From Magnetococcales bacterium (GTDB lineage Bacteria; Pseudomonadota; Magnetococcia; Magnetococcales; JADFWU01), in contig JADFWU010000034.1 of the NCBI GenBank assembly GCA_015234045.1, forward strand, positions 1 through 36,757: a stretch of 36,757 bases of DNA, in the 5' to 3' direction. The notes below the pieces were generated by a model that did not search any database, was not told the origin of the DNA, and worked only from the letters and a program-made list of their open reading frames with translations. The translations under genes were made by a program, and so were the position numbers. Positions within the stretch are counted from its first letter, which is position 1; each line of letters opens with the position of its first letter. Of this stretch, positions 24,422-32,302 are shown one piece after another.

Positions 24422-24762
24422 GGTCTTCCCTTTCTGAGGCGTGGCCAGTCGGCCCTAAAGCTATCCTTGAATTTCTGTTACTCATTTTACCATGAAAATC
24501 ATCACATGGGTATCATGGTTCCGAAGATGGTGGCGTGATCCTCACATTTTATACCTTAGACGATTGCCACTCGGTTTTGGTTCATGGATTTTGGCCATAA
24601 ATCAAAACACTTCTTTATACAGCGCTCAGTACATATAACCGGCCTTAGCGCTTTGTTTCATCAGTTTTGCATCGCAAACTATCAGAAGACAGGGTAAAAG
24701 AGGTGGGCGCTCCGGTCAATACTCCGATCCTTGGCGTTTATATAAATCCCACCTGTTACGTC
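24422..24762. other. Intergenic region, nothing firm
   Basis: About 340 bases between the start of the cytidylate-kinase-like gene and the end of the PilZ-CheX gene. It must hold the promoter of the former. A 48-codon Trp-rich frame on the plus strand near 24493 has no ribosome binding site and is not called. No hairpin with a T run was seen. Confidence 0.4.
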
Positions 24763-25650
24763 CTAGGAGAAAAAACACTCCACTAAAAATGGCCCTGACT
24801 CAGAGGTGAAATACTGCTTCACACTGGAGAGGTTGCTCTTATAGGCCATACCGTAATCTGAACCAAAAATAATTGTAGGCGGTGTCAGATTGATATCTTC
24901 AAAAGAGTCATTCAATCCTGTCTGCACGCCACCGGCGATCATATTAGCCAATTCGCCAAGGGCATCACAGGCCTCTTCATTCATCTCATGGAACTCTTCA
25001 TGGGCCAACGCACCAGCCAATCGCACTGCAACATGTAACGGGCTGGAGAGGTGAATGCCACCAGAGATTGCACCGTTGAAATTGACAATAGCGGTTGCCT
25101 CGGTGGAGGGTGGCTCATACGGTGTGAAATCCGGCTTGACCAGAGCAGGACCAGCGGACACCTTGGAAGAGAAAAAGGCCAGGAATATATCGTTGACCGC
25201 CTGTATGATGAAGTTGGACAGCTCTTCTTGCAGCAGTCGGACATCAACAGGATTGACCGAAAGATTCGGATCACGGCGCAACTGGTCCAATATTTGTTGA
25301 GGATTCTTAGCGCTGTTATGTACCAACTGTTCAAAGGCTTCATACCGTTCAAGGTCGATGCCGATAAACTTGATACCCAGTCCAGTATCATCTGTGCGAA
25401 TCAGCTGACACTGAAGCTCAATGATATGTGGTTCAGTGGACGGTCCTTCTTCCTGATCACTTTGAATGATCAGGCGTAAGACACAAAACTTGCCTGTCCA
25501 GCTGTCGTCCACAGGCGCGGCTTCCACCTTGGCACCGGCAAAGCTGATATTTTTTGTCTTAACGGGCACAAGGGAGCCGTCAGGAAGCTGAAGCTCACCT
25601 TTGATATGTAATAGGACCCGATGTTTGTGACGCTTTTCTGAGTTTGCCAT
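24763..25650 (-). CDS. PilZ-CheX fusion protein
   Basis: 295 residues. An N-terminal PilZ domain (about 5-115) has both c-di-GMP contacts: R7-x-x-x-R11 (KRHKHR) and N34-x-S-x-x-G39 (NISFAGAKV). A C-terminal CheX/CheC-type phosphatase domain (about 135-295) has the active-site signature D229-x3-E233-x2-N236 (DALGELANMIAGG), which in CheX dephosphorylates CheY-P. The start at 25650 follows AGGGG; an upstream start at 25701 would add 17 residues. It is a single gene, divergent from the short-chain dehydrogenase. Inference: c-di-GMP binding controls dephosphorylation of a response regulator. Confidence 0.8.
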   Translation of the reverse strand: MANSEKRHKHRVLLHIKGELQLPDGSLVPVKTKNISFAGAKVEAAPVDDSWTGKFCVLRLIIQSDQEEGPSTEPHIIELQCQLIRTDDTGLGIKFIGIDLERYEAFEQLVHNSAKNPQQILDQLRRDPNLSVNPVDVRLLQEELSNFIIQAVNDIFLAFFSSKVSAGPALVKPDFTPYEPPSTEATAIVNFNGAISGGIHLSSPLHVAVRLAGALAHEEFHEMNEEACDALGELANMIAGGVQTGLNDSFEDINLTPPTIIFGSDYGMAYKSNLSSVKQYFTSESGPFLVECFFS

Positions 25651-25744
25651 GACCCCTGGCCTTGATGGTGTTCTATGCGGGACAATCCCGGAACAATCCA
25701 TGATAGCACGGTAGTATAGAGATCACACTGAATCAAGAGCAACC

Positions 25745-26596
25745 ATGAAAAACAGAGATCCAATAAATATAAAGTCAATATTGATTACCGGCTGTTCCAG
25801 TGGCATTGGTCGTCACTGTGCGGAGGTATTACAACAGAGGGGTTGGCGTGTTTTCGCAACGGCGCGAAAGGAGGAGGATGTTGTTACTCTGAAAAGAGAA
25901 GGTTTTGATGATGCGATGGTGTTGGACCTATGCCAGGAGCAGACAATGCGGACAGCTTTGGATGTCCTGTTGAGTAAAACAGAAGGTCGTCTGGATGCTT
26001 TGTTCAATAATGGGGCCTATGGACAGCCTGGAGCAGTGGAGGATCTGACCGAACAGACATTGCGCGGTCAATTTGATAGTAATGTTTTTGGCACACACGC
26101 TTTGACGCGCATGGTGTTGCCGGTGATGAGGTGTCAAGGATATGGTCGGATAGTTCAGAATAGTTCTGTGCTTGGCTTTGTCGCCATGAAGTACCGAGGG
26201 GCCTATGTGGCATCCAAATATGCGTTGCGTGGTTTGACAGAGACTCTTCGCTTGGAGTTGCGTGGAACCGGGATTGAGGTGATCCTTATAGAGCCTGGCC
26301 CAATTGAGAGCCGATTTCGAGACAATGCCCGTGCGGCTTTTATGGCTCATATTGATCAGGACTCCAGTCCGTTTAAAATAGAGTATAAAGCGTGGGCTGA
26401 ACGGTTCGCGTCCGAGGGGGGATCGGGTACGTTTTCCCAAGGGCCGGACGCCGTGGCAAAACGGTTGATCCATGCATTGGAGAGTCGGAAGCCGAAGGTG
26501 CGTTACTCGGTGACCTTTCCGACCTATCTGTTTTGGGTGTTGCAACGCATTTTACCACGGCGGTGGCTGGAATCACTGTTGAGTCGGGTGGATTGA
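25745..26596 (+). CDS. Short-chain dehydrogenase/reductase (SDR)
   Basis: 283 residues. The Rossmann glycine motif TGCSSGIG (residues 15-22), the NNGAYG motif near 88, and the catalytic Ser with Y-x-x-x-K (YVASK) are all present, giving a classical SDR that uses NAD(P)H. The GPIESRFRDNA and Trp/Arg-rich C-terminal tail (VLQRILPRRWLESLLSR, possibly membrane-associating) resemble SDRs acting on lipids or retinol-like substrates, but substrate is open. ATG preceded by AAGAG. Monocistronic. Confidence 0.88.
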   Translation: MKNRDPINIKSILITGCSSGIGRHCAEVLQQRGWRVFATARKEEDVVTLKREGFDDAMVLDLCQEQTMRTALDVLLSKTEGRLDALFNNGAYGQPGAVEDLTEQTLRGQFDSNVFGTHALTRMVLPVMRCQGYGRIVQNSSVLGFVAMKYRGAYVASKYALRGLTETLRLELRGTGIEVILIEPGPIESRFRDNARAAFMAHIDQDSSPFKIEYKAWAERFASEGGSGTFSQGPDAVAKRLIHALESRKPKVRYSVTFPTYLFWVLQRILPRRWLESLLSRVD

Positions 26597-26620
26597 TTAT
26601 CAGTGCGCACGGTTCAAACC

Positions 26621-26682
26621 ACCGGCTTTAGCCGGTATCTGGATTTTCAGTCCGCAATCCGCGCCCACCCGTTCTAGCGGGT
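26621..26682. repeat. Two hairpins, possible IS200/IS605-type remnant
   Basis: ACCGGC-TTTA-GCCGGT (26621-26636) and ACCCG-TTCTAG-CGGGT (26667-26682) lie just upstream of the third MITE copy. The first resembles the sub-terminal hairpins recognised by TnpA Y1 transposases of IS200/IS605 elements and their short non-coding derivatives. No transposase is present. It could instead be the terminator of the SDR gene. Confidence 0.4.
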
Positions 26683-26700
26683 AGGTGTCCAGTTCTGTCG

Positions 26701-26859
26701 TAATGGTTTTGTCTAAAATTTGAACAGTCAGCCGTTCCAGCCCTGGTGATATTTTTGCTCTGATGATCTGCTTCGCATATCAAAAGCGGTGCAAAAACAT
26801 CACCAGGGCTTCCACTCAGGTCGTGATTCATTGTCAATTTTTGGATCGAAATCACTATA
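26701..26859. mobile_element. MITE-like element, copy 3 of 3
   Basis: About 159 bases, the same family as at 11342 and 17515. The left end is slightly decayed (TAATGGTTTTGTCTAAAA); the right end CGAAATCACTATA is intact. The inner stem is CCCTGGTGATATTTTTGC with GCAAAAACATCACCAGGG. It lies between the converging SDR and pst genes, directly before a bidirectional terminator. Confidence 0.75.
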
Positions 26860-26875
26860 ACCAACAGATTCTCAT

Positions 26876-26909
26876 AAAAAAAGGCCCTGTCAAAGCAGAG
26901 CCTTTTTTT
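26876..26909. terminator. Bidirectional rho-independent terminator
   Basis: A7 then GGC-CCTG (26876-26889) pairs with CAG-A-GCC and T7 (to 26909). A-run and T-run flank the stem, so it works in both directions, between the SDR gene and the pst operon. Confidence 0.75.
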
Positions 26910-26940
26910 ATGACGTTTTTCGTCCATCAGGGCGAAAAGT

Positions 26941-27028
26941 GGCCTGAGCGTCCTCAGGCCAAAATCCCAAATTCGGGCATCTCCGCGATCAGGGGAACAT
27001 GATCGCGGAATCAGTGAGGAATGATTCC
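26941..27028 (-). repeat. Cluster of three hairpins after pstB
   Basis: GGCCTGAG/CTCAGGCC (26941-26960), CCGCGATCA/TGATCGCGG (26983-27008) and GGAATCA/TGATTCC (27007-27028; shares two bases with the second). They begin right after the last pstB stop on the minus strand and could protect the operon mRNA 3' end or act in termination. Confidence 0.55.
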
Positions 27029-27029
27029 C

Positions 27030-27821
27030 TCAACCGTAACGTCCTGCGATATAGTCCGAGGTCTCTTGTTGTTCTGGTGTTTCAAAGACTTTCTCGGTTC
27101 TGTCATGCTCAATCATTTTTCCCATCAGCATGAAGACACACTCTTCACTGGCTCGGCGTGCCTGGGCCATGTTGTGGGTAACGATCAAGATGGTGTATTC
27201 ACCGCGCAGACGCCAGATTAACTCTTCAACAGCCTCAGTGCCCTTTGGATCCAAAGCCGAACACGGCTCGTCCATAAGCAGGATTTTCGGTTTAACCGGA
27301 AGCAGGCGAGCAATACAGAGTTTTTGCTGCTCTTCCAGAGAGAGGAAGGTGGCTTTGGAGTTGAGCTTGTCCTTCACTTTATCCCAAAGAACCACTTCGC
27401 GCAGAGATTTCTCAATCAAATCTTCCTGTTCAGAACGGGAGATGCGATTCTCTTTTTCGGTGTGGATGTTCCAAGCAAACAAAATGTTGTCACGTATGGA
27501 CAGCGGCAGCGGGTTGGGGCGTTGGAAAACCATGCCCACCTGCTGGCGTAGCTGAGAAATTTCCACATCGTCATCATAGATGTTCTTGCCGAACATTTTG
27601 ATGGAACCATCAATACGCACATAGCCCAACCGCTCGTTAATACGGTTATATGAGCGTAGCAGTGTGGTTTTGCCACAGCCGGAAGGGCCGATCAGAGACG
27701 TGATCATACCCTCTTTGACGTCCAGATTGATGTCGAATAAGGCCTGGAATGAACCGTACCAGAGATTCATGTTCCTGGTCTTGATAGCGATCTTGTTTTC
27801 GTTAGACCCGTTGCTGGTCAT
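27030..27821 (-). CDS. pstB: Phosphate ABC transporter ATPase PstB, degenerate signature motif
   Basis: 263 residues, clearly PstB: Walker A GPSGCGKTT (45-53), Q-loop Q100 (GMVFQRPNP), Walker B LLMDEPCSALDP (D184, E185), H-loop H216 (VTHN) and the C-terminal TSDYIAGRYG are intact. The ABC signature, normally LSGGQ, reads L160-S-L-E-E164. It could therefore not give a normal signature to its partner's ATP site. The second pstB upstream has the opposite defects, suggesting a heterodimer. The start at 27821 follows GGGGA. Last gene of the operon. Confidence 0.92.
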   Translation of the reverse strand: MTSNGSNENKIAIKTRNMNLWYGSFQALFDINLDVKEGMITSLIGPSGCGKTTLLRSYNRINERLGYVRIDGSIKMFGKNIYDDDVEISQLRQQVGMVFQRPNPLPLSIRDNILFAWNIHTEKENRISRSEQEDLIEKSLREVVLWDKVKDKLNSKATFLSLEEQQKLCIARLLPVKPKILLMDEPCSALDPKGTEAVEELIWRLRGEYTILIVTHNMAQARRASEECVFMLMGKMIEHDRTEKVFETPEQQETSDYIAGRYG

Positions 27822-27852
27822 TGGCAATATCCCCAATTTTGTACCGGACGGA

Positions 27853-28644
27853 TCAACCGAACCGGCCCTCGATGTAGTCCAAGGTTTCCTGGTGTTGTAC
27901 CTTACCGGCAAACAGATCCTCGGTTTTACCCATTTCAACCATCCGGCCATTGAGGAAGAATGCTGTCCGGTCAGCCAGGCGCTGTGCCTGCTGGACCAGA
28001 TTGGTGACCAGGATGATGGTCATCTCTTTCTTCAACTCTTTGAGCACATCTTCGATGCGCATGGTGGTTACGGGATCAACGGCGATGGAAAACTCATCCA
28101 GCATCAACAGGTCAGGTTCTTGTGAAAGTGCCCGAGCGATGGTCAAACGCTGTTGTTGACCACCGGAGAGCAGACTGCCCAAAGAGTCAAGGCGATCTTT
28201 CACCTCGTCCCAAAGGGCGGCACGACGCAGGCACCGCTCAACAATCTCATCCAAGTCGGCTTTTTTATTGATGCCCGATAGCTGAGGAGCCAAAGCCACG
28301 TTGTTATAGACCGTCAAAGGCAGACCGACAGGCAGAGGAAATACTACGCCGATCTGACGGCGCAGCGAATAGAGGTTACGCCAATTAGTCACATCAATGC
28401 CGTTGAACCAAACGCGACCCGTGGTAGACATGTTGGGCCGCATGTCATCCATGCGGTTGATGCAGTTCAGAAACGATGTCTTACCGCTGTTGGCTGGTCC
28501 GATGATTCCGTAGATCTCATTGGCCTCAATGTCCAGATTGACATCTGTCAATGCAACGGTATCACCATATTTGATCTCGAGGTTCTCAATCAGAACCTTC
28601 TTGTTTTTTGCCTGAGCCGGTGCATCTTGAGAAGGATTTACCAT
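27853..28644 (-). CDS. pstB: Second PstB paralogue, degenerate Q-loop and H-loop
   Basis: 263 residues. Walker A GPANSGKTS (49-57) and signature LSGGQ (159-163) are intact. The Q-loop Gln is Pro103 (GVVFPLPVG), Walker B reads LMLDEF (P to F at 185; the catalytic E184 is kept) and the H-loop His is Asn215 (LVTNLV). The residues lost are those that sense and hydrolyse ATP in cis. It overlaps the pstA stop by 7 bases (ribosome binding site AGGGGG) and is followed by the first paralogue, which has the opposite defect. Cytosolic, associated with PstC-PstA. Confidence 0.92.
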   Translation of the reverse strand: MVNPSQDAPAQAKNKKVLIENLEIKYGDTVALTDVNLDIEANEIYGIIGPANSGKTSFLNCINRMDDMRPNMSTTGRVWFNGIDVTNWRNLYSLRRQIGVVFPLPVGLPLTVYNNVALAPQLSGINKKADLDEIVERCLRRAALWDEVKDRLDSLGSLLSGGQQQRLTIARALSQEPDLLMLDEFSIAVDPVTTMRIEDVLKELKKEMTIILVTNLVQQAQRLADRTAFFLNGRMVEMGKTEDLFAGKVQHQETLDYIEGRFG

Positions 28645-29507
28645 TTTTTCTGCCCCCTCAGATACATGCGGAAGGTGATGGACATGGCGTTGAACAGCAG
28701 CACAATGGAGATGAGTACCAGGGCCACACCATAAGGCATGCTCGGTGGTACATTTGGAACCTGGGTTGCGACAACAAACAGATGCAGTGCCAGAGCCATG
28801 GTTTGATCAAAAACACTTTCAGGCAGGAACGGTAAATAGAACGCCGCGCCTGTGAACATGATCGGAGCCGTCTCGCCTGCGGTGCGTGATACTTCCAGAA
28901 TGATACCGGTCAAAATGCCGGAAATAGCGTTGGGAAGAACAACCCGACGAATGGTTTGCCAACGGGTTGCACCCATGTTCCAGCACGCTTCACGAAATGC
29001 CTGTGGCACCGCTTGAAGCGATTCACGTGTTGCCACGATCACAACCGGCAGGGTCATCACCGCAAGGGTGAGGCTGGCAGCCAGGATACTGGTGCCAAAA
29101 TCGAAGAAGATCACGAAGGCACCCACACCAAACAGTGCGTGGACAATAGAAGGTACACCAGCCAGATTGACGATGGCCAGATTGATGGCTCGGGTCAACC
29201 AATTGTCCGGGGCGTACTCACTCAAGTAGAGCGCAGCCGCGATACCCAAGGGTACGGAAGCCAGTAGAGCGACAACAACCAACCAGATAGTGCCCAGCAA
29301 TGCCGGAAACAGTCCACCTTCGGTCATGCCGTTTGTGGGGTTGGTGAAAAGGAATTCCAGCGAGATGGCTGGACCGCCCTTGACGATCAAGGTGCCCAGA
29401 ATCATCAACACCGGTGTGATCAACAGTAATACCATCATCAGGAACAGGATTCTGAAAAGGCGCTCTGTTTTCTTGTGCTTTATATTTTGTTGAGTTTCTT
29501 GAAACAT
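28638..29507 (-). CDS. pstA: Phosphate ABC transporter permease PstA
   Basis: 289 residues and about six membrane helices. The inner-membrane permease signature EAA loop is EACWNMGATRWQTIRRVVLPNAISGI. GxSxxIVHALFG precedes it, and TAGETAPIMFTG is the conserved Pst segment. It pairs with PstC to form the phosphate channel. The ATG at 29507 has an AGGGGG ribosome binding site; a frame extension of 13 codons upstream is not used. It begins 10 bases after the pstC stop. Confidence 0.94.
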   Translation of the reverse strand: MFQETQQNIKHKKTERLFRILFLMMVLLLITPVLMILGTLIVKGGPAISLEFLFTNPTNGMTEGGLFPALLGTIWLVVVALLASVPLGIAAALYLSEYAPDNWLTRAINLAIVNLAGVPSIVHALFGVGAFVIFFDFGTSILAASLTLAVMTLPVVIVATRESLQAVPQAFREACWNMGATRWQTIRRVVLPNAISGILTGIILEVSRTAGETAPIMFTGAAFYLPFLPESVFDQTMALALHLFVVATQVPNVPPSMPYGVALVLISIVLLFNAMSITFRMYLRGQKKW

Positions 29508-29517
29508 GGCAACCCCC

Positions 29518-30444
29518 TCAGCCTTTCTTGACGCCGCGAACCACAAGGTCAGCGGTCAGGTTGATCATGAATGTGATCAGGAACAAGAAGATGCCGATGG
29601 TAAACAGTGACTGATAATGGACAGAGCCAACGGCAGTTTCGCCCAATTCCGCTGCGATGGTGGCGGTTAAGGCACGCACGGAGTCAAAGATATTCTCAGG
29701 TAGATTAATGGCGTGTCCAGAGGCCATGAGAACTGCCATTGTTTCACCAAAGCCACGTCCTACACCGAGAAGTACAGCGCCTAAAAGACCGTTTTTAGCG
29801 GCGGGCAGAACCACTTTGTAGATCACTTGCCATTTTGTCGCACCCATGGCTTCAGCCGCTTCACGAAAACCATCCGGAACCGCCTTCAGAGCGTCTTCAG
29901 CAATTGACGTGATGATTGGAGCAGCCATCAGGCCGAGGATCAAACCTGCATTCAGAACGTTCAGACCGACAGGTACGTTGAAGATCTGAATGATCAGCGG
30001 ATTCATGATGGTTAGACCGATGAAGCCCCAAACCACGGAAGGAATGGCTGCAAGCAGTTCAACCAGTACCTTGAGGTACTCTTTGTACTTACCTGTGGCA
30101 AATTCGGAGATGAAAATCGCAGATCCCAATGAAAAGGGAATCGCAATCATCATTGCCAAACCAGTGATGCTGGCGGTGCCAACAATCAGAGCCAGAATGC
30201 CATAGGTGGCACGCCATTCTGAGGTGGGTCTCCAGCGGGGTGATGCAAAAAACTCTGCGAAATCCAGGTCGTTGAAAATGAAACTGATACCTTCGCGAGT
30301 GACAAAAATAAAAATACCGATGATGAGAACAATGGCTGAGATGCCACCGATAAACATCAGTACCTGCACAATACGATCTATATACCAGTCCAGGTCCGGG
30401 CTGTCATCCGTCTGGATAGTATTGTTAACGGCTCTGCCGGTCAT
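29518..30444 (-). CDS. pstC: Phosphate ABC transporter permease PstC
   Basis: 308 residues and about six membrane helices. After a cytosolic leader comes a membrane helix, a periplasmic loop (FFASPRWRPTSEWRATYGIL, the usual PstC pattern), EAAEAMGATKWQVIYKVVLPAAKNG as the ATPase-binding loop, and GVGRGFGETMAVLMASG. The ribosome binding site is AAGGGGG. It is separated from pstS by about 137 bases holding a strong hairpin. Confidence 0.94.
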   Translation of the reverse strand: MTGRAVNNTIQTDDSPDLDWYIDRIVQVLMFIGGISAIVLIIGIFIFVTREGISFIFNDLDFAEFFASPRWRPTSEWRATYGILALIVGTASITGLAMMIAIPFSLGSAIFISEFATGKYKEYLKVLVELLAAIPSVVWGFIGLTIMNPLIIQIFNVPVGLNVLNAGLILGLMAAPIITSIAEDALKAVPDGFREAAEAMGATKWQVIYKVVLPAAKNGLLGAVLLGVGRGFGETMAVLMASGHAINLPENIFDSVRALTATIAAELGETAVGSVHYQSLFTIGIFLFLITFMINLTADLVVRGVKKG

Positions 30445-30503
30445 CGCTCAATTCCCCCTTGAGCTGAGTGTGAACACCAATAGCAGTGTCAGATGTTCCC
30501 CAA

Positions 30504-30544
30504 CCGATTCAGATCATGCCCTGTACGAGCATGGTCTGAATCGG
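30504..30544 (-). terminator. Attenuator-like hairpin between pstS and pstC
   Basis: CCGATTCAGATCATGC (30504-30519) pairs with GCATGGTCTGAATCGG (30529-30544) over 16 positions with a single mismatch (a G-T pair in RNA) and a 9-base loop. No T run follows, so it more likely stabilises the pstS message or lowers read-through than fully terminates. This arrangement would give more PstS than channel proteins. Confidence 0.6.
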
Positions 30545-30581
30545 TCAGTCTGACAATACCTGTTGGTAACGTCTTCGGGTG

Positions 30582-31454
30582 TTATTTGCAGTCCACAGCA
30601 CGAACAGGAGCATAGCCTTTGGCTTTGATGATGCACTGTCCTACGTCACTCAGAATCCAGTCCAGATAGGCTTTGATCTCGCCTTTAGGTTGGCCGTTTG
30701 TGTACATGAATAAGGGGCGGGCGATGGGATAAGATCCGTCGCTGGCGGAAGCAACGCTCGGATTGACGCATTTCTCGCCTTCTTTTGAGGAGATGCAGGC
30801 CATTTTCAGGTGCTCGGTAGCATAAGCCAAACCGGAGTAGCCGATGGCGCAGGGGGTGTGCTCTACGAGATCCACAACGTCCTTGGATCCGTGCATGTCA
30901 CGGGTGCCAAGTTTATAGTCCCGTTTTTTGCCCAGAACAGCTTTGCGGAAGTAAGCATAGGTGCCGGAGTTGTTTTGGCGGCTGACCAGAATCATTTTGT
31001 TGCTCTGACATCCTGGGATTTCGATGCCCAGCTGATTCCAGCGATTGATCTCGCCATCTTCACCGTATACTTCTGCCAGTTTCTGAAGGGAGAAGCTTTT
31101 AACTGGATTGTTTTTATGGATAAAAACAGCCAGAGCATCGTATCCAACAATATGTTGAACTGGCTCAATGCCACGTTTTTGGGCCAGTTTGACTTCTTTA
31201 TCCTTGATTGAACGGCTGGCATTGGCCAAATCAACGGTGCCGTTGATCAAAGCGGCGATACCGGTTCCTGAGCCGCCACCGGTCACGGCAACAGCGACAT
31301 TGCTTTTGATGTTGATATACTCTTCCGCCCAGGCTTGCGCCACATTCACCAATGTGTCTGAGCCTTTGTTTTGAATCATGACGCGTGCTTCACCTGACAG
31401 GGGCAGGGACATGGCTCCAACAACTACGGCTAGGGCTGCCAAAAATTTCTTCAC
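30582..31454 (-). CDS. pstS: Periplasmic phosphate-binding protein PstS
   Basis: 290 residues with a cleavable signal peptide (about 1-23). Phosphate-binding motifs are present: NKGSDTL near the N-terminus, GGGSGTGIAAL, LANASR and SRQNNSGTY. Six Cys in the mature part could form disulfides. The start is GTG, with an AAGGAG ribosome binding site 7 bases before it. It captures phosphate for PstCA and heads the operon. A PhoB-type box lies about 90-130 bases upstream, so phosphate starvation control is expected. Confidence 0.94.
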   Translation of the reverse strand: MKKFLAALAVVVGAMSLPLSGEARVMIQNKGSDTLVNVAQAWAEEYINIKSNVAVAVTGGGSGTGIAALINGTVDLANASRSIKDKEVKLAQKRGIEPVQHIVGYDALAVFIHKNNPVKSFSLQKLAEVYGEDGEINRWNQLGIEIPGCQSNKMILVSRQNNSGTYAYFRKAVLGKKRDYKLGTRDMHGSKDVVDLVEHTPCAIGYSGLAYATEHLKMACISSKEGEKCVNPSVASASDGSYPIARPLFMYTNGQPKGEIKAYLDWILSDVGQCIIKAKGYAPVRAVDCK

Positions 31455-31545
31455 AATGACTCTCCTTCAAACCTTCATAATCGGGGTATGCGTGTAAACA
31501 GATTTCGTGTAAGACCGTCTTGTAGTTCATTCAGAACTTTAAGGC

Positions 31546-31585
31546 TTTATACAATAAATCAAAGTGTGTTACAAAAGCATGACAG
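31546..31585 (-). promoter_or_regulatory. Candidate Pho box and -10 of the pst operon
   Basis: On the minus strand CTGTCATGCTTTTGTAAC (31585-31568) is a PhoB box: CTGTCAT, 4 bases, TTGTAAC. A third weaker repeat (TTTGATT) keeps the 11-base period and is followed by TATAAA (31551-31546) as a -10. PhoB boxes replace the -35 in this way. Confidence 0.65.
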
Positions 31586-31853
31586 TACTGGTAATTCTTA
31601 ATGAATTCTTCTTTTTTTCTTCAATGATACTGCAAAAACCGTTCAACATGGCATGAGTGTGCAATAGAAAAATAATGTACAATTTACGACAAACTGAAAT
31701 ATACATTTCATGTTGATTGCGTTTAAACGTAAGGATGATAGTAGTGGGGGTATGGGGTTTAAGGGCGGTTGCGATTGGAATTAGCACCATAATTCTGATA
31801 TCATAAGGTAATATGGTTATTCCAATCTAATATCGAACAGGCTGTCCTATGCC

Positions 31854-31919
31854 CGTCATTCCCGCGAAAGCGGGAATCTAAAGGGGTTTAACTGGTTTCC
31901 TGTTTTCGCGATAATGACG
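31854..31919. repeat. dRS3-like inverted repeat pair
   Basis: CGTCATTCCCGCGAAAGCGG starts the left half; ATTCCCGC-GAAA-GCGGGAAT (31858-31877) is a perfect hairpin. A decayed mirror half ends TTTCGCGATAATGACG (31904-31919). Such ATTCCC-N-GGGAAT units are a widespread proteobacterial repeat class (the neisserial dRS3 is one example). Confidence 0.6.
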
Positions 31920-31986
31920 CGCCTGTGTTTATGTTTTATTTGGAACGACTGTAAATACACAAGTACATCAGAAATGAGGTTGTCGG

Positions 31987-32220
31987 ATGGCCACTTTGAA
32001 AGACAGTTTTGCAGAAGGGTTGGAAAATCAGATTGCAATCGTGCTTGCAACCTCTGAATATGATGGGCTGAGTGATCGGCAAAAGGCTGAAATCTTAGCG
32101 CTTTCCTGCAATCGTCTGATACGGACAAAGTGGGTAGACGAACATGTTATTGCAACAGATTTGATGTTGATACGTCATGAAAAACCCGAAATGTTCGTGG
32201 TGGCTGATGTAGAGAGGTAG
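31987..32220 (+). CDS. Small hypothetical protein (77 aa)
   Basis: 77 residues, MATLKDSFAEGLENQIAIV at the start, charged and helical, with one Cys and no signal peptide. A GAGG ribosome binding site lies 6 bases before the ATG. It sits alone between the divergent pst region and the converging sugar transferase gene. No family recognised. Confidence 0.6.
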   Translation: MATLKDSFAEGLENQIAIVLATSEYDGLSDRQKAEILALSCNRLIRTKWVDEHVIATDLMLIRHEKPEMFVVADVER

Positions 32221-32302
32221 TGCTTTGTTCACTATTGTTCAAACACCACTGAGAAACCGTTTTCCGAGAATATGGAGCAGTTCGCGATCATGGATAGATT
32301 TG

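Noticed and set aside
24493-24639. 48-codon Trp/Arg-rich plus-strand frame
   Set aside because: No ribosome binding site and biased composition; likely chance.
25928-26545. 205-codon frame on the minus strand
   Set aside because: Complement of the SDR gene, whose motifs decide the coding strand.
31569-31790. 73-codon minus-strand frame upstream of pstS
   Set aside because: Overlaps the Pho box and has no ribosome binding site; probably promoter sequence.
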